From assembly GCA_021390615.1 (NCBI GenBank), contig JAJEJU010000025.1, positions 496,001 to 560,000 on the forward strand: a stretch of DNA of 64,000 nucleotides, read 5' to 3'. Made by a program: the position numbers and the translations under genes. The notes beneath the pieces were generated by a model that did not search any database, was not told where the DNA came from, and saw nothing but the letters and a program-made list of their open reading frames with translations. The DNA comes from Rhodanobacteraceae bacterium ZG21-1 (GTDB lineage: Bacteria; Pseudomonadota; Gammaproteobacteria; Xanthomonadales; Rhodanobacteraceae). Below, one piece after another: positions 55,792 to 64,000 of the stretch. Position 1 is the stretch's first letter, and every line of letters begins with the position of its first letter.

Positions 55792-57021
55792 ATGCAGACA
55801 GCCGACGCTTCCGCGCAAACTCCCTTGATCGTGCTGCTCGCCGGCGAGGATTCCGGCGACCAGCTCGGCGCCGACCTGATCGCCGCGCTGCGCGAGCGCC
55901 AGCCGCAGGCGCGCTTCGCCGGCATCGGCGGCAAGCGCATGCAGGCGCAGGGCTTCGAGTCCTGGTACGACATCCGCGAACTGTCGCTGTTCGGCTTCGC
56001 CGAAGTGATCAGCCACCTGCCGCGCCTGCTGCGGCTGCGTCGCGAACTGATCGCACGGATCCTGGCGGCGCAGCCGGCGATCGTGGTCGGCATCGACGCG
56101 CCGGACTTCAACCTGGGCGTGGAACAACGGCTGAAACAGGCCGGCCTGCGCACCGTGCACTACGTCAGCCCGTCGGTGTGGGCCTGGCGCGAAAAGCGCG
56201 CCGAGAAGATCGGCCGCTCGGCGTCGCGCGTGCTGTGCCTGTTCCCGATGGAGCCGCCGATCTACGCCAAGCACGGCATCGACGCGCGCTTCGTCGGCCA
56301 TCCCCTGGCCGACCGCTTCGCCCTGGTCTCGGACCGGATCGGCGCGCGCGACTTTCTGCAGCTGCCGCAGAACGTACCGGTGCTGGCCCTGCTGCCCGGC
56401 AGCCGGGCCTCCGAGCTGTCGCGCATGGGGCGCATCTTCGTCGACGCCGCCCGCCGCGTCGCCGCGGCGCTGCCCGGGCTGCGCGTGGTGATCCCGGCGG
56501 CCAATCCGCAGGTGCATGCCGCCTTGCGCGGGCTGCTGGCGGACGGCCCGCGCGACGAGAGTGCGCCGCTGCTGCTCGACGGCCACGCGCACGAGGCGAT
56601 GCTGGCCTCGGACGTGGTGCTGCTGGCTTCCGGCACGGCCACGCTGGAGGCCATGCTGGCCAAGCGGCCGATGGTGGTCGGCTACCGCGTGTCGCCGCTG
56701 AGCTACCGCGTCGCGCGCGCGCTGAACATGCTCAAGACCGACGTCTACGCGCTGCCGAACATCCTGGCCCGCGCCGGCGGCCTGGGCGAGAAGACGGTCC
56801 TGGTGCCGGAGCTGATGCAGGACGACTGCACCGCCGCCAAGCTGGCCGAAGCCACCGTGCAGCTGTTCCAGGACAGCGAGCGGCGCGGCGCCATCGTGGC
56901 CGCGTTCGAGCAGTTGCATCGGATGCTGCGCGGCGATCTCGAAGGACATGCCGGCGCGCGTGCCGCGGAAGCGATCGCCGAACTGATCGATCCGCCCGAA
57001 GGCGACGCCACGCATGACTGA
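55792..57021 (+). CDS. lpxB: Lipid-A-disaccharide synthase LpxB
   Basis: The product is 409 aa. Family motifs: '[19 protein letters not shown]', '[13 protein letters not shown]', '[12 protein letters not shown]', '[17 protein letters not shown]' and '[13 protein letters not shown]', with '[13 protein letters not shown]' near the nucleotide site. It joins two glucosamine units in lipid A. Its 3' end overlaps rnhB by 8 bp. Confidence 0.97.
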   Translation: MQTADASAQTPLIVLLAGEDSGDQLGADLIAALRERQPQARFAGIGGKRMQAQGFESWYDIRELSLFGFAEVISHLPRLLRLRRELIARILAAQPAIVVGIDAPDFNLGVEQRLKQAGLRTVHYVSPSVWAWREKRAEKIGRSASRVLCLFPMEPPIYAKHGIDARFVGHPLADRFALVSDRIGARDFLQLPQNVPVLALLPGSRASELSRMGRIFVDAARRVAAALPGLRVVIPAANPQVHAALRGLLADGPRDESAPLLLDGHAHEAMLASDVVLLASGTATLEAMLAKRPMVVGYRVSPLSYRVARALNMLKTDVYALPNILARAGGLGEKTVLVPELMQDDCTAAKLAEATVQLFQDSERRGAIVAAFEQLHRMLRGDLEGHAGARAAEAIAELIDPPEGDATHD

Positions 57022-57601
57022 GCGCCTGATCGCCGGCGTCGACGAAGCCGGCCGCGGCCCGCTGGCGGGCCCGTTGCTGGTCGCCGCGGTGGTGCTCGAT
57101 CCGCAGCGGCCGATCGACGGCCTCGACGATTCCAAGAAACTCACCGAGGCGCGGCGCGAAAAGCTCTACCCGCTGATCATCGAGCGGGCGCTGGCTTATT
57201 GCATCGTCGCCATCGAGCGCGAGGAGATCGACGCGCTCAATATCTTCCAGGCCACCATGGCCGGCATGAGCCGGGCCGTACGCGGCTTGAGCGTTCGCGC
57301 GCACGAGGCCTGGATCGACGGCAACCGGCTACCGAAAGACTTGCCCTGTCCCGGCCGGGCGATCGTCGGCGGCGACGCCCTGGAACCGGCGATCAGCGCC
57401 GCCTCGATCCTGGCCAAGGTCAGCCGCGACCGCACCATGGTCGCGCTGGAGCAGGAGCACCCCGGCTACGGCTTTGCCGTGCACAAGGGCTACCCCACCC
57501 CGGCGCACCTGGCCGCGCTGCGGCAGCTCGGCCCCTGCGCCCAACACCGGCGCAGCTACGCGCCGGTGCGGCAATCGCTGGCGCAGGGCGCGCTGTTCTG
57601 A
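57014..57601 (+). CDS. rnhB: Ribonuclease HII
   Basis: The product is 195 aa. Catalytic residues lie in '[12 protein letters not shown]' (Asp10, Glu11), with a further Asp in 'EAWIDGN'; '[12 protein letters not shown]' and '[26 protein letters not shown]' are family hallmarks. It removes RNA from RNA/DNA hybrids and misincorporated ribonucleotides. The last 218 bp are the source of a duplicated remnant at 58547. Confidence 0.97.
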   Translation: MTERLIAGVDEAGRGPLAGPLLVAAVVLDPQRPIDGLDDSKKLTEARREKLYPLIIERALAYCIVAIEREEIDALNIFQATMAGMSRAVRGLSVRAHEAWIDGNRLPKDLPCPGRAIVGGDALEPAISAASILAKVSRDRTMVALEQEHPGYGFAVHKGYPTPAHLAALRQLGPCAQHRRSYAPVRQSLAQGALF

Positions 57602-57716
57602 ACCAGCCGCGGCGGGCTTCGCCGCGAGGCCTGATTCGACCATGTTTGCCCGGAGCAATGCAGGCCAACCACCGTTGGCTTATGCTTAGCTCATCCATTG
57701 GAGGGAAACACCGCAT

Positions 57717-58262
57717 ATGCGCCGGATCGCCATCGCTCTGTTCGGATTGTTATTCGCTTGCTGCGCGCAGGCACAAGCTCAGGCCCAGGTAGCTCCCGGC
57801 GACATTCCGCCGGACGATCTCGGGGTCACCGTGGATGGCCAGGGCGTAAGCCTCACCGCCCTCAACGGCAAAGTCGTGGTGATTAGCTTCCTGGCCTCCT
57901 GGTGCGACTACTGCACCAAGGAACTACCGGTGCTGACCAACCTGCAGAACGCTGCTGCAGCGCGCGGCTTGCAGCTGCAGGTGATCGCGGTCGACTACCG
58001 CGAAGATCGCGACACCTTCGAACGCTACGCGCGACAGCTGCAGGCGCGTGATCCCAGCCTGCTGGTCAGCTGGGATCGCGACGGCAGCATCAGCAGGCAG
58101 CTCGGCGCTGGCCACCGCATTCCGATCATGGTGATGCTGCATCGAAACGGTAGCGTGGCGTACGTGCACGTCGGCTACGGCGAAAGCATGCTCAATACCC
58201 TGGTGGCCGAGGTCAACGACCTGCTGCGCGAACCGGCGCAGCCAGGTGTCGCCGCGAACTAG
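57717..58262 (+). CDS. TlpA-like thioredoxin-fold protein, copy 1
   Basis: The product is 181 aa behind a strong GGAGGGAA site. The N-terminus is a signal sequence with 'LLFACCAQA'; it could be cut by signal peptidase I or, by a weak lipobox (LFAC), be lipidated. The thioredoxin-like domain has the active site CDYC (63-66) in 'SFLASWCDYCTKELPVL' and a cis-Pro region 'RIPIMVML'. TlpA/ResA-type proteins reduce disulfides in the periplasm, for example in cytochrome c maturation. The Trp usually found before 'ASWC' is Leu here. A second copy lies at 58879; the two proteins are about 79% identical. It also carries a repeat of AQ residues. Confidence 0.88.
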   Translation: MRRIAIALFGLLFACCAQAQAQAQVAPGDIPPDDLGVTVDGQGVSLTALNGKVVVISFLASWCDYCTKELPVLTNLQNAAAARGLQLQVIAVDYREDRDTFERYARQLQARDPSLLVSWDRDGSISRQLGAGHRIPIMVMLHRNGSVAYVHVGYGESMLNTLVAEVNDLLREPAQPGVAAN

Positions 58263-58546
58263 CACGGCCGCGCTGCTAGCGCTGGCTCGATCATATGCGG
58301 CAGCGTCGGCACATGTTGCGTGGCCGGCTGAGGCAACAGGCTTTCGCCGAACGCTGCGCCGCCCGGCCGCCAGCCCCGGCGGTAGCACAGCGCCAGATAG
58401 CCGAATATCGGCAGCAGCGCGAACAGCTTCATCGGGGGTGGCTGCGATCGATCGCGATAACGCGGCACACCGGCCATTAGCTCGAGCGAATACAGGCTCT
58501 CCAGCCGCGGTGATGATCGCCAGCTGGGTCGCGGCGAGCACGACAT
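58263..58546 (-). pseudogene. Decayed gene fragment (duplicate 1), possibly a sterol-desaturase-like membrane protein
   Basis: Read on the minus strand, pieces in different frames resemble the fragment at 59413-59842: 'VVLAATQLAIIT' near 58546, then 'PIFGYLALCYRRGWRPGGAAFGESLLPQPATQH' in another frame, up to the end of the thioredoxin gene. Frame changes and the lack of the conserved His clusters show it is dead. The order of hydrophobic pieces recalls the N-terminal part of sterol-desaturase/fatty-acid-hydroxylase proteins; this family call is weak. Confidence 0.5.
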
Positions 58547-58764
58547 AACCGGCGATCAGCGCCGCCTCGATCCTGGCCAAGGTCAGCCGTGACCGCACCA
58601 TGATCGCGCTGGAGCAGGAGCACCCCGGCTACGGCTTCGCCGTGCACAAGGGCTATCCCACCCCGGCGCACCTGGCCGCGCTGCGGCAGCTCGGCCCCTG
58701 CGCTCAGCACCGGCGCAGCTACGCGCCGGTGCGGCAATCGCTGGCCCAGGGCGCGCTGTTCTGA
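58547..58764 (+). pseudogene. Duplicated 3' end of rnhB (remnant)
   Basis: The 218 bp match rnhB 57384-57601 with 7 differences and no gap (about 97% identity); six are silent and one gives Val to Ile. The remnant has no start of its own and a TAA lies in frame directly before the first matching codon, so no complete RNase HII can be made; an internal ATG at 58600 would give only 54 residues. The stop codon is kept. Confidence 0.9.
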
Positions 58765-58878
58765 AACGGCTGCGGCAGGTCTCGGCGCGAAACCTGCCGC
58801 GATCGCGTTTGCCCGAGGCGATACAAGCCCGCAGCGACTGGCTTATGCTTGGCCGATCCATCGGAGGGAACCCAAGCC

Positions 58879-59412
58879 ATGCGTCGGATTGCCATCGCCC
58901 TGTGCGGATTGCTCATCGCCTGCTGCGCACAGGCGCAGGTACGTCCCGGCGATATTCCGCCGGATGCGCTCGGCAGCACCCTGGACGGCCAGGACGTAAG
59001 CCTCTCCAGCCTCAACGGCAAGGTCGTGGTGGTCAGCTTCTGGGCTTCGTGGTGCGGCTACTGCATGAAGGAACTGCCGGTGCTGGCCAACCTGCAGGCC
59101 ACCGCCGCGGCGCGCGGCCTGCAGCTGCAGGTGGTCGCGGTCGACTACCGCGAAGATCGCGGCATCTTCGAACGCTACGCGCGACCGCTGCAGGCGCGCC
59201 TGCCCAGCCTGATGATCAGCTGGGATCGCGACGGCAGCGTCGGCGAGCAGTTCGGCGCCGACAACGGCATTCCGGTGATGGTGATGCTGCATCGAAACGG
59301 CAGCGTGGCTCACGTGCACGCCGGCTACGGCGAAAACATGCTCAACACCCTGGTGGCCGAGATCAACGACCTTTTGCGCGAACCGGTGCCGCCCGGCGTC
59401 GCCGCGAACTAG
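58879..59412 (+). CDS. TlpA-like thioredoxin-fold protein, copy 2
   Basis: The product is 177 aa from the ATG at 58879, with GGAGGGAA nine bases before it. It begins 'MRRIAIALCGLLIACCAQAQ', a signal sequence with a possible lipobox (LIAC). The active site CGYC is at residues 59-62 in 'SFWASWCGYCMKELPVL', closer to the family consensus than copy 1. 37 of 177 aligned residues differ from copy 1, and copy 1 has four extra residues (AQAQ) after the signal. Both reading frames are intact, so both are probably expressed. Confidence 0.88.
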   Translation: MRRIAIALCGLLIACCAQAQVRPGDIPPDALGSTLDGQDVSLSSLNGKVVVVSFWASWCGYCMKELPVLANLQATAAARGLQLQVVAVDYREDRGIFERYARPLQARLPSLMISWDRDGSVGEQFGADNGIPVMVMLHRNGSVAHVHAGYGENMLNTLVAEINDLLREPVPPGVAAN

Positions 59413-59842
59413 CACGGCCGCGCACCGCTGCCGCTGACTCGGTCGCTTGTCGGCAATGCCGGCAAATGTTCCGTGGCCGGCTGCGGCAACAGGCTTTCGC
59501 CGAACACTGTGTCGCCCGGCTGCCAACCCTGGCGAAGCCAAAGCGCCAGATCGCCGAACATCGGCAGCAACGCGAATGGCTTGTCAGGGTGTGGCTGTGA
59601 TCGACAGCGATGACGCGGCCCGCCGGCCACTGCGAGCGGATGCAGGCTCTCCAGCGGCCGCAGCACAAGGCGATGATCGCCAGTTGGATCGCGGCGAGCC
59701 CGACATGATCGGCGATCTCGTGCGGATCGTCAGCCCAGCGGCAAGGTGCGGCCAGGCCAAGAGCAGCCCGAGCGCCTGGCCGTCCAGCCAAGTCCAAGGC
59801 GCCCTGCCATAGCGCCCTGTAAGCATCGCAAAGCGTTTCCAC
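59413..59842 (-). pseudogene. Decayed gene fragment (duplicate 2), possibly sterol-desaturase-like
   Basis: A GTG at 59842 opens 'METLCDAYRALWQGALDLAG', then 'ADHVGLAAIQLAIIAL', after which the protein-like signal moves to another frame ('LRPLESLHPLAVAGG'), back ('GRVIAVDHSHTL') and again ('KPFALLPMFGDLALWLRQGWQPG'). These switches mark several frameshifts. The remains stop at the thioredoxin gene, so most of the ancestral gene is missing. The layout resembles the start of sterol-desaturase-family membrane proteins, with low certainty. It is the older copy, keeping sequence beyond the duplicated unit. Confidence 0.5.
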
Positions 59843-60044
59843 ACGCAGTTCCTTCGAACCGCCACGGCTCCCTGCCCTCGCCGGCCGATCTGGGAAAGGC
59901 AGACTTCGCGTGGCTTACGCCGCCGCGCCCGCCTGCTGCGCGCGTACAGCGCCTCGTCGCGCCCGGACGTGCCGTGCGCGGCTGTCAATTCTTGCCCGTG
60001 CCCGGGGCTGCCGCTAGGCTGGGCAACCGCTACACGTACCTGCC
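59843..60044. other. Spacer before dnaE
   Basis: About 200 bp without a gene. No terminator or strong promoter is evident. A TACACG at 60031-60036 is too close to the dnaE start to be a typical -10 box. Confidence 0.35.
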
Positions 60045-63000
60045 ATGGCCGCCCGCTTCGTCCACCTGCACCTGCACAGCGAGTATTCGCTGGTCGACTC
60101 GACCATCCGTATCAAGGCCATGGTCGAGGCCTGCGTGCGCGCCGGCATGCCGGCGGTGGCGCTCACCGACGAGAACAACATGTTCGCGCTGGTGAAGTTC
60201 TACAAGGCCTGCAGCGCGGCCGGCATCAAGCCGATCGGCGGCAGCGACCTGTGGATCGGCGCGCCGGACGACCCGCGACCGTGGCGCCTCACCCTGCTGT
60301 GCCAGGACCGCGACGGCTACCTCAACCTGTCGCGGCTGGTCTCGCGCGCCTGGCGCGAGGGCCAGCACGGCGGCAAGGCCATGCTGGAGGCCGCCTGGCT
60401 GGAAGGCGACGGCAACGCGCGGCCCACCGACGGGCTGATCGCCCTGCTCGGGCGCGAAAGCCAGGTCGGCCGCGTCGCCATCCATCATGGCGTCGACGCG
60501 GCGCTGGCCAAGCTGCGCCCGCTGGCGCGGATGTTTCCCGACCGGCTGTACCTGGAGCTGACCCGCTGCGGCCGCGAAGGCGAGGAGAGCTGGAACCAGG
60601 CCGCGCTGGCGCTGGCCGCCGAACTCGATCTGCCGGTGCTGGCCAGCAACGACGCGCGCTTCCTCAAGCAGGACGACTTCGAGGCGCACGAAGCGCGCGT
60701 GTGCATCAATCAGGGCCGCGTGCTGGCCGATCCGAAGCGGCCGCGCGACTACGGCGATCAGCAGTACCTGAAGACGCCGGAGGAAATGGCCGAGCTGTTC
60801 GCCGACCTGCCCGAGGCGCTGGAAAACACCGTCGAGCTGGCCAAGCGCTGCAACCTCGAGCTGAAGTTCGGCACCTATTACCTGCCCGACTTCCCGGTGC
60901 CGGCCGGCCACGACCTGGGCAGCTACATCCGCGAGCTGTCCCGGCAGGGCCTGGAGGAGCGCCTCGCCGCTGCGCCGATGGCGCCGGGACGCACGCTGGA
61001 AGACTACGAGAAGCGCCTGGAGCGCGAGCTGGACGTCATCGTCAAGATGGGCTTCCCCGGCTACTTCCTGATCGTGGCGGACTTCATCAACTGGGGCAAA
61101 CAGAACGGCATCCCGGTCGGTCCCGGCCGCGGTTCGGGCGCCGGCTCGCTGGTGGCCTGGGTGCTGAAGATCACCGACCTCGATCCGCTGCAGTTCGACC
61201 TGCTGTTCGAGCGCTTCCTCAACCCCGAACGCGTGTCGATGCCGGACTTCGACATCGACTTCTGCATGGACCGCCGCGACGAGGTGATCGACTACGTCGC
61301 GCGCAAGTACGGCCGCGACCACGTCAGCCAGATCATCACCTACGGCTCGATGGCGGCCAAGGCGGTGCTGCGCGACTCCGGCCGCGTGCTCGGCATGGGC
61401 TACAACGCGGTAGACAAGATCGCCAAGCTGATCCCACCGCGGCCGCTCGACCTCACCCTTTCCTGCGCGCTAGGCCGCAGCGAGAAGGCCAAGAAAGAAC
61501 CCGAGCGCGTGGTGAAGGAGTTCTGCGAGCTGTACGAGCAGGACGAGGAAGCGCGCACCCTGGTCGACCTGGCGCTGAAGCTGGAAAGCCTGACCCGCAA
61601 CGCCGGCAAGCACGCCGGCGGCGTGGTGATCGCGCCGACCCCGCTCACCGACTTCGCCCCGCTCTACTGCGAAGCCGGCGGCGGCGGCGTGGTGACCCAG
61701 TACGACAAGGACGACGTCGAGGCGGTCGGCCTGGTGAAGTTCGACTTCCTCGGCCTGCGCACGCTCACCATCATCGACTGGGCGGTGAAGGCGATCAACG
61801 AACGTCGCGCGGCCTCCGGCGAGGAAGCGCTGGACATCGCCGCGCTGTCGCTGGACGACGCCAAGACCTACGACGACATCTTCAAGAAGGCGCAGACGGT
61901 CGCCATCTTCCAGTTCGAATCGGCCGGCATGCAGCGCATGCTCAAGGACGCCAAGCCCGACCGCTTCGAAGATCTGATCGCGCTGGGCGCGCTGTACCGC
62001 CCCGGCCCGATGGACCTGATCCCCAGCTTCGTCGCGCGCAAGCACGGCCGCGAGGAAGTGGAATATCCCGACCCGCGCGTCGAGCCCGTCCTGAAAGAGA
62101 CCTACGGCATCATGGTCTACCAGGAGCAGGTCATGCAGATGGCGCAGATCGTCGGCGGCTACACGCTGGGCGGCGCCGACCTGCTGCGCCGCGCGATGGG
62201 CAAAAAGAAGGTCGAGGAGATGGTGAAGCACCGCGCCATCTTCCGCGAAGGCGCGGCCAAGAACGGCGTGGCCGAGGGCAAGGCCGACGCCGTGTTCGAC
62301 CTGATGGAGAAATTCGCCGGCTACGGCTTCAACAAGTCGCACGCGGCCGCCTACGCCCTCGTTTCCTACCAGACCGCCTGGCTGAAGGCGCACTACCCGG
62401 CCGAGTTCATGGCCGCGACCATCTCGTCGGACATGGACAACACCGACAAGGCGGTGACCTTCCTCGACGAATCGCGCGCGATCGGCCTGACCATCCTGCC
62501 GCCGGACGTGAACGCCTCCACCTTCATGTTCGAGGCGGTCGAGCCCGAGGGGGCTCCGCCACCGGGCCGCCGCGGCCTGCGCACCGTCCGCTACGGCCTG
62601 GGCGCGATCAAGGGCGTCGGCCAGGGCGCCTGCGAGGCCATCGTCGCCGAACGCCAGCACGGCGGCGCCTACCAGGACCTCGCCGACTTCTGCCGCCGGG
62701 TCGATCCCAGCAAGCTCAACAAGCGCGTGCTGGAAGCGCTGATCCTGTCCGGCTCGCTCGACGCGCTGGCGCCGACCCGCGCCAGCCTGATGCTGCAGCT
62801 GCCCGATGCGATCAAGGCCGCCGAGCAGCACCTGCGCGACCGCGAATCCGGCCAGAACGACATGTTCGGCGCGCCGATGAGCGGCACCGCGCCGATCGTG
62901 CAGGTCGAGCTCGCGGTGGCGCCGGAATGGCCGCTGGAGCAGAAGCTGCAGGGCGAGCGCGACACCCTCGGTCACTACCTCTCCGGCCACCCCACCGATC

Positions 63001-63635
63001 CATGGCGCGAAGAGCTGGCCCAGCTCGCCTCCTGTCCGCTGGGCGAGATCGCCGAACGCTACCAGCCGCCGCGGCCGCGCAAGAGCGACGGCGACGACGG
63101 CAACCGCTTCCGCCGCGGCCCCGACACGCCGTGGACGGTGGCCGGCATGGTCAGCGCGGTGCGCAAGCGCGGCGACAGCGACGCCTTCGTGCGCCTGGAG
63201 GACGGTACCGGCATCATCGAGGTGAGCTTCTTCGGCGAGCTCTACCAGCAGGTGGCGCCGCTGCTGACCCGCGACGAGATGCTGATCGTCGAGGGCGGCC
63301 TGCGCATCGACGAGTTTTCCGGCGGCGGCTTCCAGCTGCGCGCGCGCAGCGCGCTCACCCTCAGCGATGCCTGCCGCCGCTACGCGCGCCTGCTGCAGCT
63401 GAAACTGAACGGGATCGGCCCCGATTTCGCCTCGCGCCTGCAGCAGACCCTGGCCGGCTACCGCGGCGGCCGCGCCACCGTGCTGCTGCACGGCTACCAC
63501 AACCGCACCGCCCAGGCCGACCTGGAGCTGGGTGAGGAATGGCGCGTCGAGGCGATCCCGGAGCTGCTGCGCAGCGTGCGCCAGTTGCCCGGCGTGCAGG
63601 CCGCACGACTGCGCCTGGTGCGCCAGGCCGACTGA
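60045..63635 (+). CDS. dnaE: DNA polymerase III alpha subunit
   Basis: The product is 1196 aa, full length. It opens with the PHP domain ('FVHLHLHSEYSLVDSTIRIKAMVEA'), then the polymerase palm with the catalytic 'SMPDFDIDFCMDRR' Asp residues, 'GPGRGSGAGSLVAW' before it, a helix-hairpin-helix region ('YQDLADFCRRVDPSKLNKRVLEALI') and the OB domain near 1030-1110 ('WTVAGMVSAVRKRG'). It is the replicative polymerase. accA follows 160 bp on, as in E. coli. Confidence 0.97.
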   Translation: MAARFVHLHLHSEYSLVDSTIRIKAMVEACVRAGMPAVALTDENNMFALVKFYKACSAAGIKPIGGSDLWIGAPDDPRPWRLTLLCQDRDGYLNLSRLVSRAWREGQHGGKAMLEAAWLEGDGNARPTDGLIALLGRESQVGRVAIHHGVDAALAKLRPLARMFPDRLYLELTRCGREGEESWNQAALALAAELDLPVLASNDARFLKQDDFEAHEARVCINQGRVLADPKRPRDYGDQQYLKTPEEMAELFADLPEALENTVELAKRCNLELKFGTYYLPDFPVPAGHDLGSYIRELSRQGLEERLAAAPMAPGRTLEDYEKRLERELDVIVKMGFPGYFLIVADFINWGKQNGIPVGPGRGSGAGSLVAWVLKITDLDPLQFDLLFERFLNPERVSMPDFDIDFCMDRRDEVIDYVARKYGRDHVSQIITYGSMAAKAVLRDSGRVLGMGYNAVDKIAKLIPPRPLDLTLSCALGRSEKAKKEPERVVKEFCELYEQDEEARTLVDLALKLESLTRNAGKHAGGVVIAPTPLTDFAPLYCEAGGGGVVTQYDKDDVEAVGLVKFDFLGLRTLTIIDWAVKAINERRAASGEEALDIAALSLDDAKTYDDIFKKAQTVAIFQFESAGMQRMLKDAKPDRFEDLIALGALYRPGPMDLIPSFVARKHGREEVEYPDPRVEPVLKETYGIMVYQEQVMQMAQIVGGYTLGGADLLRRAMGKKKVEEMVKHRAIFREGAAKNGVAEGKADAVFDLMEKFAGYGFNKSHAAAYALVSYQTAWLKAHYPAEFMAATISSDMDNTDKAVTFLDESRAIGLTILPPDVNASTFMFEAVEPEGAPPPGRRGLRTVRYGLGAIKGVGQGACEAIVAERQHGGAYQDLADFCRRVDPSKLNKRVLEALILSGSLDALAPTRASLMLQLPDAIKAAEQHLRDRESGQNDMFGAPMSGTAPIVQVELAVAPEWPLEQKLQGERDTLGHYLSGHPTDPWREELAQLASCPLGEIAERYQPPRPRKSDGDDGNRFRRGPDTPWTVAGMVSAVRKRGDSDAFVRLEDGTGIIEVSFFGELYQQVAPLLTRDEMLIVEGGLRIDEFSGGGFQLRARSALTLSDACRRYARLLQLKLNGIGPDFASRLQQTLAGYRGGRATVLLHGYHNRTAQADLELGEEWRVEAIPELLRSVRQLPGVQAARLRLVRQAD

Positions 63636-63759
63636 ACCCGCCACCCCTTCGCCGCGAGAGATCGATTCCACGAGCCCGGAGCCGGCAGCCGACGCAGCCC
63701 TTTTCACCGGGTCGTGCGGTCCCTCGACGGTATGATTCTCGCCTTCCCATGCAGCCCGC

Positions 63760-63799
63760 TATACTGCTGCTCTTGTATGCCATGAACAGCTGCGAATGA
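63760..63799 (+). promoter_or_regulatory. Candidate accA promoter and five-codon upstream frame
   Basis: TATACT at 63760-63765 is a good -10 box. The leader would then carry a tiny frame, ATG at 63782 coding MNSCE, whose TGA (63797-63799) overlaps the accA ATG (63796) as ATGA. No Shine-Dalgarno sequence is seen before accA itself, so reinitiation after the tiny frame is possible. This is inference. Confidence 0.4.
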
Positions 63800-64000
63800 A
63801 CCCCAACTTCCTCGATTTTGAACAACCCATTGCCGACCTGGACGCGAAGATCGAAGAGCTTCGCCACACCAGTCACGGGCAGGCGTTCAACATTGACGAC
63901 GAAGTCAACCGCTTGCGCGAAAAGCTCAAGCTCAAGACCGCGGACATCTTCCGCAACCTCACGCCGTGGCAGATCACGCAGCTGTCGCGGCATCCGGCGC
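63796..64000 (+). CDS. accA: Acetyl-CoA carboxylase carboxyltransferase subunit alpha (3' end outside window)
   Basis: The first 68 codons are in the window: '[22 protein letters not shown]' then '[33 protein letters not shown]', the typical AccA N-terminus. With AccD it transfers CO2 from biotin to acetyl-CoA to make malonyl-CoA for fatty acids. Its position after dnaE is conserved in gammaproteobacteria. Confidence 0.95.
   Translation, partial: MNPNFLDFEQPIADLDAKIEELRHTSHGQAFNIDDEVNRLREKLKLKTADIFRNLTPWQITQLSRHPA

Larger units (their letters stand above)
57384..59709. repeat. Tandem duplication of about 1.16 kb (copy 1 57384-58546, copy 2 58547 to about 59709)
   Basis: Copy 1 runs from inside rnhB, through the thioredoxin gene at 57717, to the end of a reverse-strand gene fragment. 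Copy 2 starts with the same rnhB sequence at 58547 (offset exactly 1163 for the whole rnhB part) and repeats the order: rnhB 3' end, thioredoxin gene, reverse-strand fragment. Copy 2 then runs on into the older downstream DNA. Both junction sites share CGGCGATC, so a short homology could have caused the duplication. Between the coding parts the copies have diverged strongly. Confidence 0.88.

Noticed and set aside
57384-59709. Transposon or IS as cause of the duplication
   Set aside because: No transposase, terminal inverted repeats or target-site duplication are seen. A tandem duplication by short homology explains the structure.

Overview
The window is very GC-rich, densely coded DNA from a gammaproteobacterium, most likely a Xanthomonadales member close to Rhodanobacteraceae (Dyella, Rhodanobacter and relatives). 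This rests on the composition, on the gene order rpsB-tsf-pyrH-frr-uppS-cdsA-dxr-rseP-bamA-lpxD-fabZ-lpxA-lpxB-rnhB-dnaE-accA with no skp between bamA and lpxD, on the nearby map, glnD, dapD and dapE genes, and on a copL-copA-copB operon of the Xanthomonas type. No database search was possible, so family names come from recognised motifs and gene order.

From 1 to about 20.8 kb the genes are mostly accessory: the end of an AsmA-type protein, a winged-helix regulator, a secreted two-half aspartyl protease with a PDZ domain, a CocE/S15-type hydrolase, a DMT exporter, a LysR regulator divergent from an atypical metallo-beta-lactamase-fold protein plus an NAD(P)-binding protein, a copper-resistance operon (copL-copA-copB-cytochrome c, minus strand), rlmJ, a Slp-type lipoprotein, an AraC regulator with a VOC protein, a ZnT9-like CDF transporter, a VOC/YjbR pair and a GNAT enzyme. 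mfd follows at 21.0-24.4 kb.

From 24.5 to 41.6 kb small genes are spread among sparse stretches: a small secreted protein, a zinc-ribbon protein, SRPBCC and GFA proteins, a GntR-SDR pair divergent from a secreted beta-helix protein, dapE, a MarR-GNAT fusion behind a 29-bp perfect palindrome, an overlapping dapD / membrane protein / Spx-ArsC-like operon, a PepSY-associated-type membrane protein, glnD, an S9 peptidase and a small cysteine-rich secreted protein.

From 41.7 to 64 kb lies a housekeeping block. map is divergent from rpsB-tsf, which ends at a strong terminator. pyrH, frr, uppS, cdsA, dxr, rseP, bamA, lpxD, fabZ, lpxA, lpxB and rnhB follow, then dnaE and the start of accA. Together they serve translation, UMP and isoprenoid supply, undecaprenyl and phospholipid precursors, outer-membrane assembly and lipid A synthesis.

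The most unusual structure is a tandem duplication of about 1.16 kb between rnhB and dnaE. It copied the 3' end of rnhB, a TlpA-like thioredoxin gene and a decayed reverse-strand gene fragment. The rnhB remnant is about 97% identical to its source, while the two thioredoxin proteins are only about 79% identical, which suggests gene conversion. No tRNA, rRNA, insertion sequence, integrase or CRISPR array was seen.
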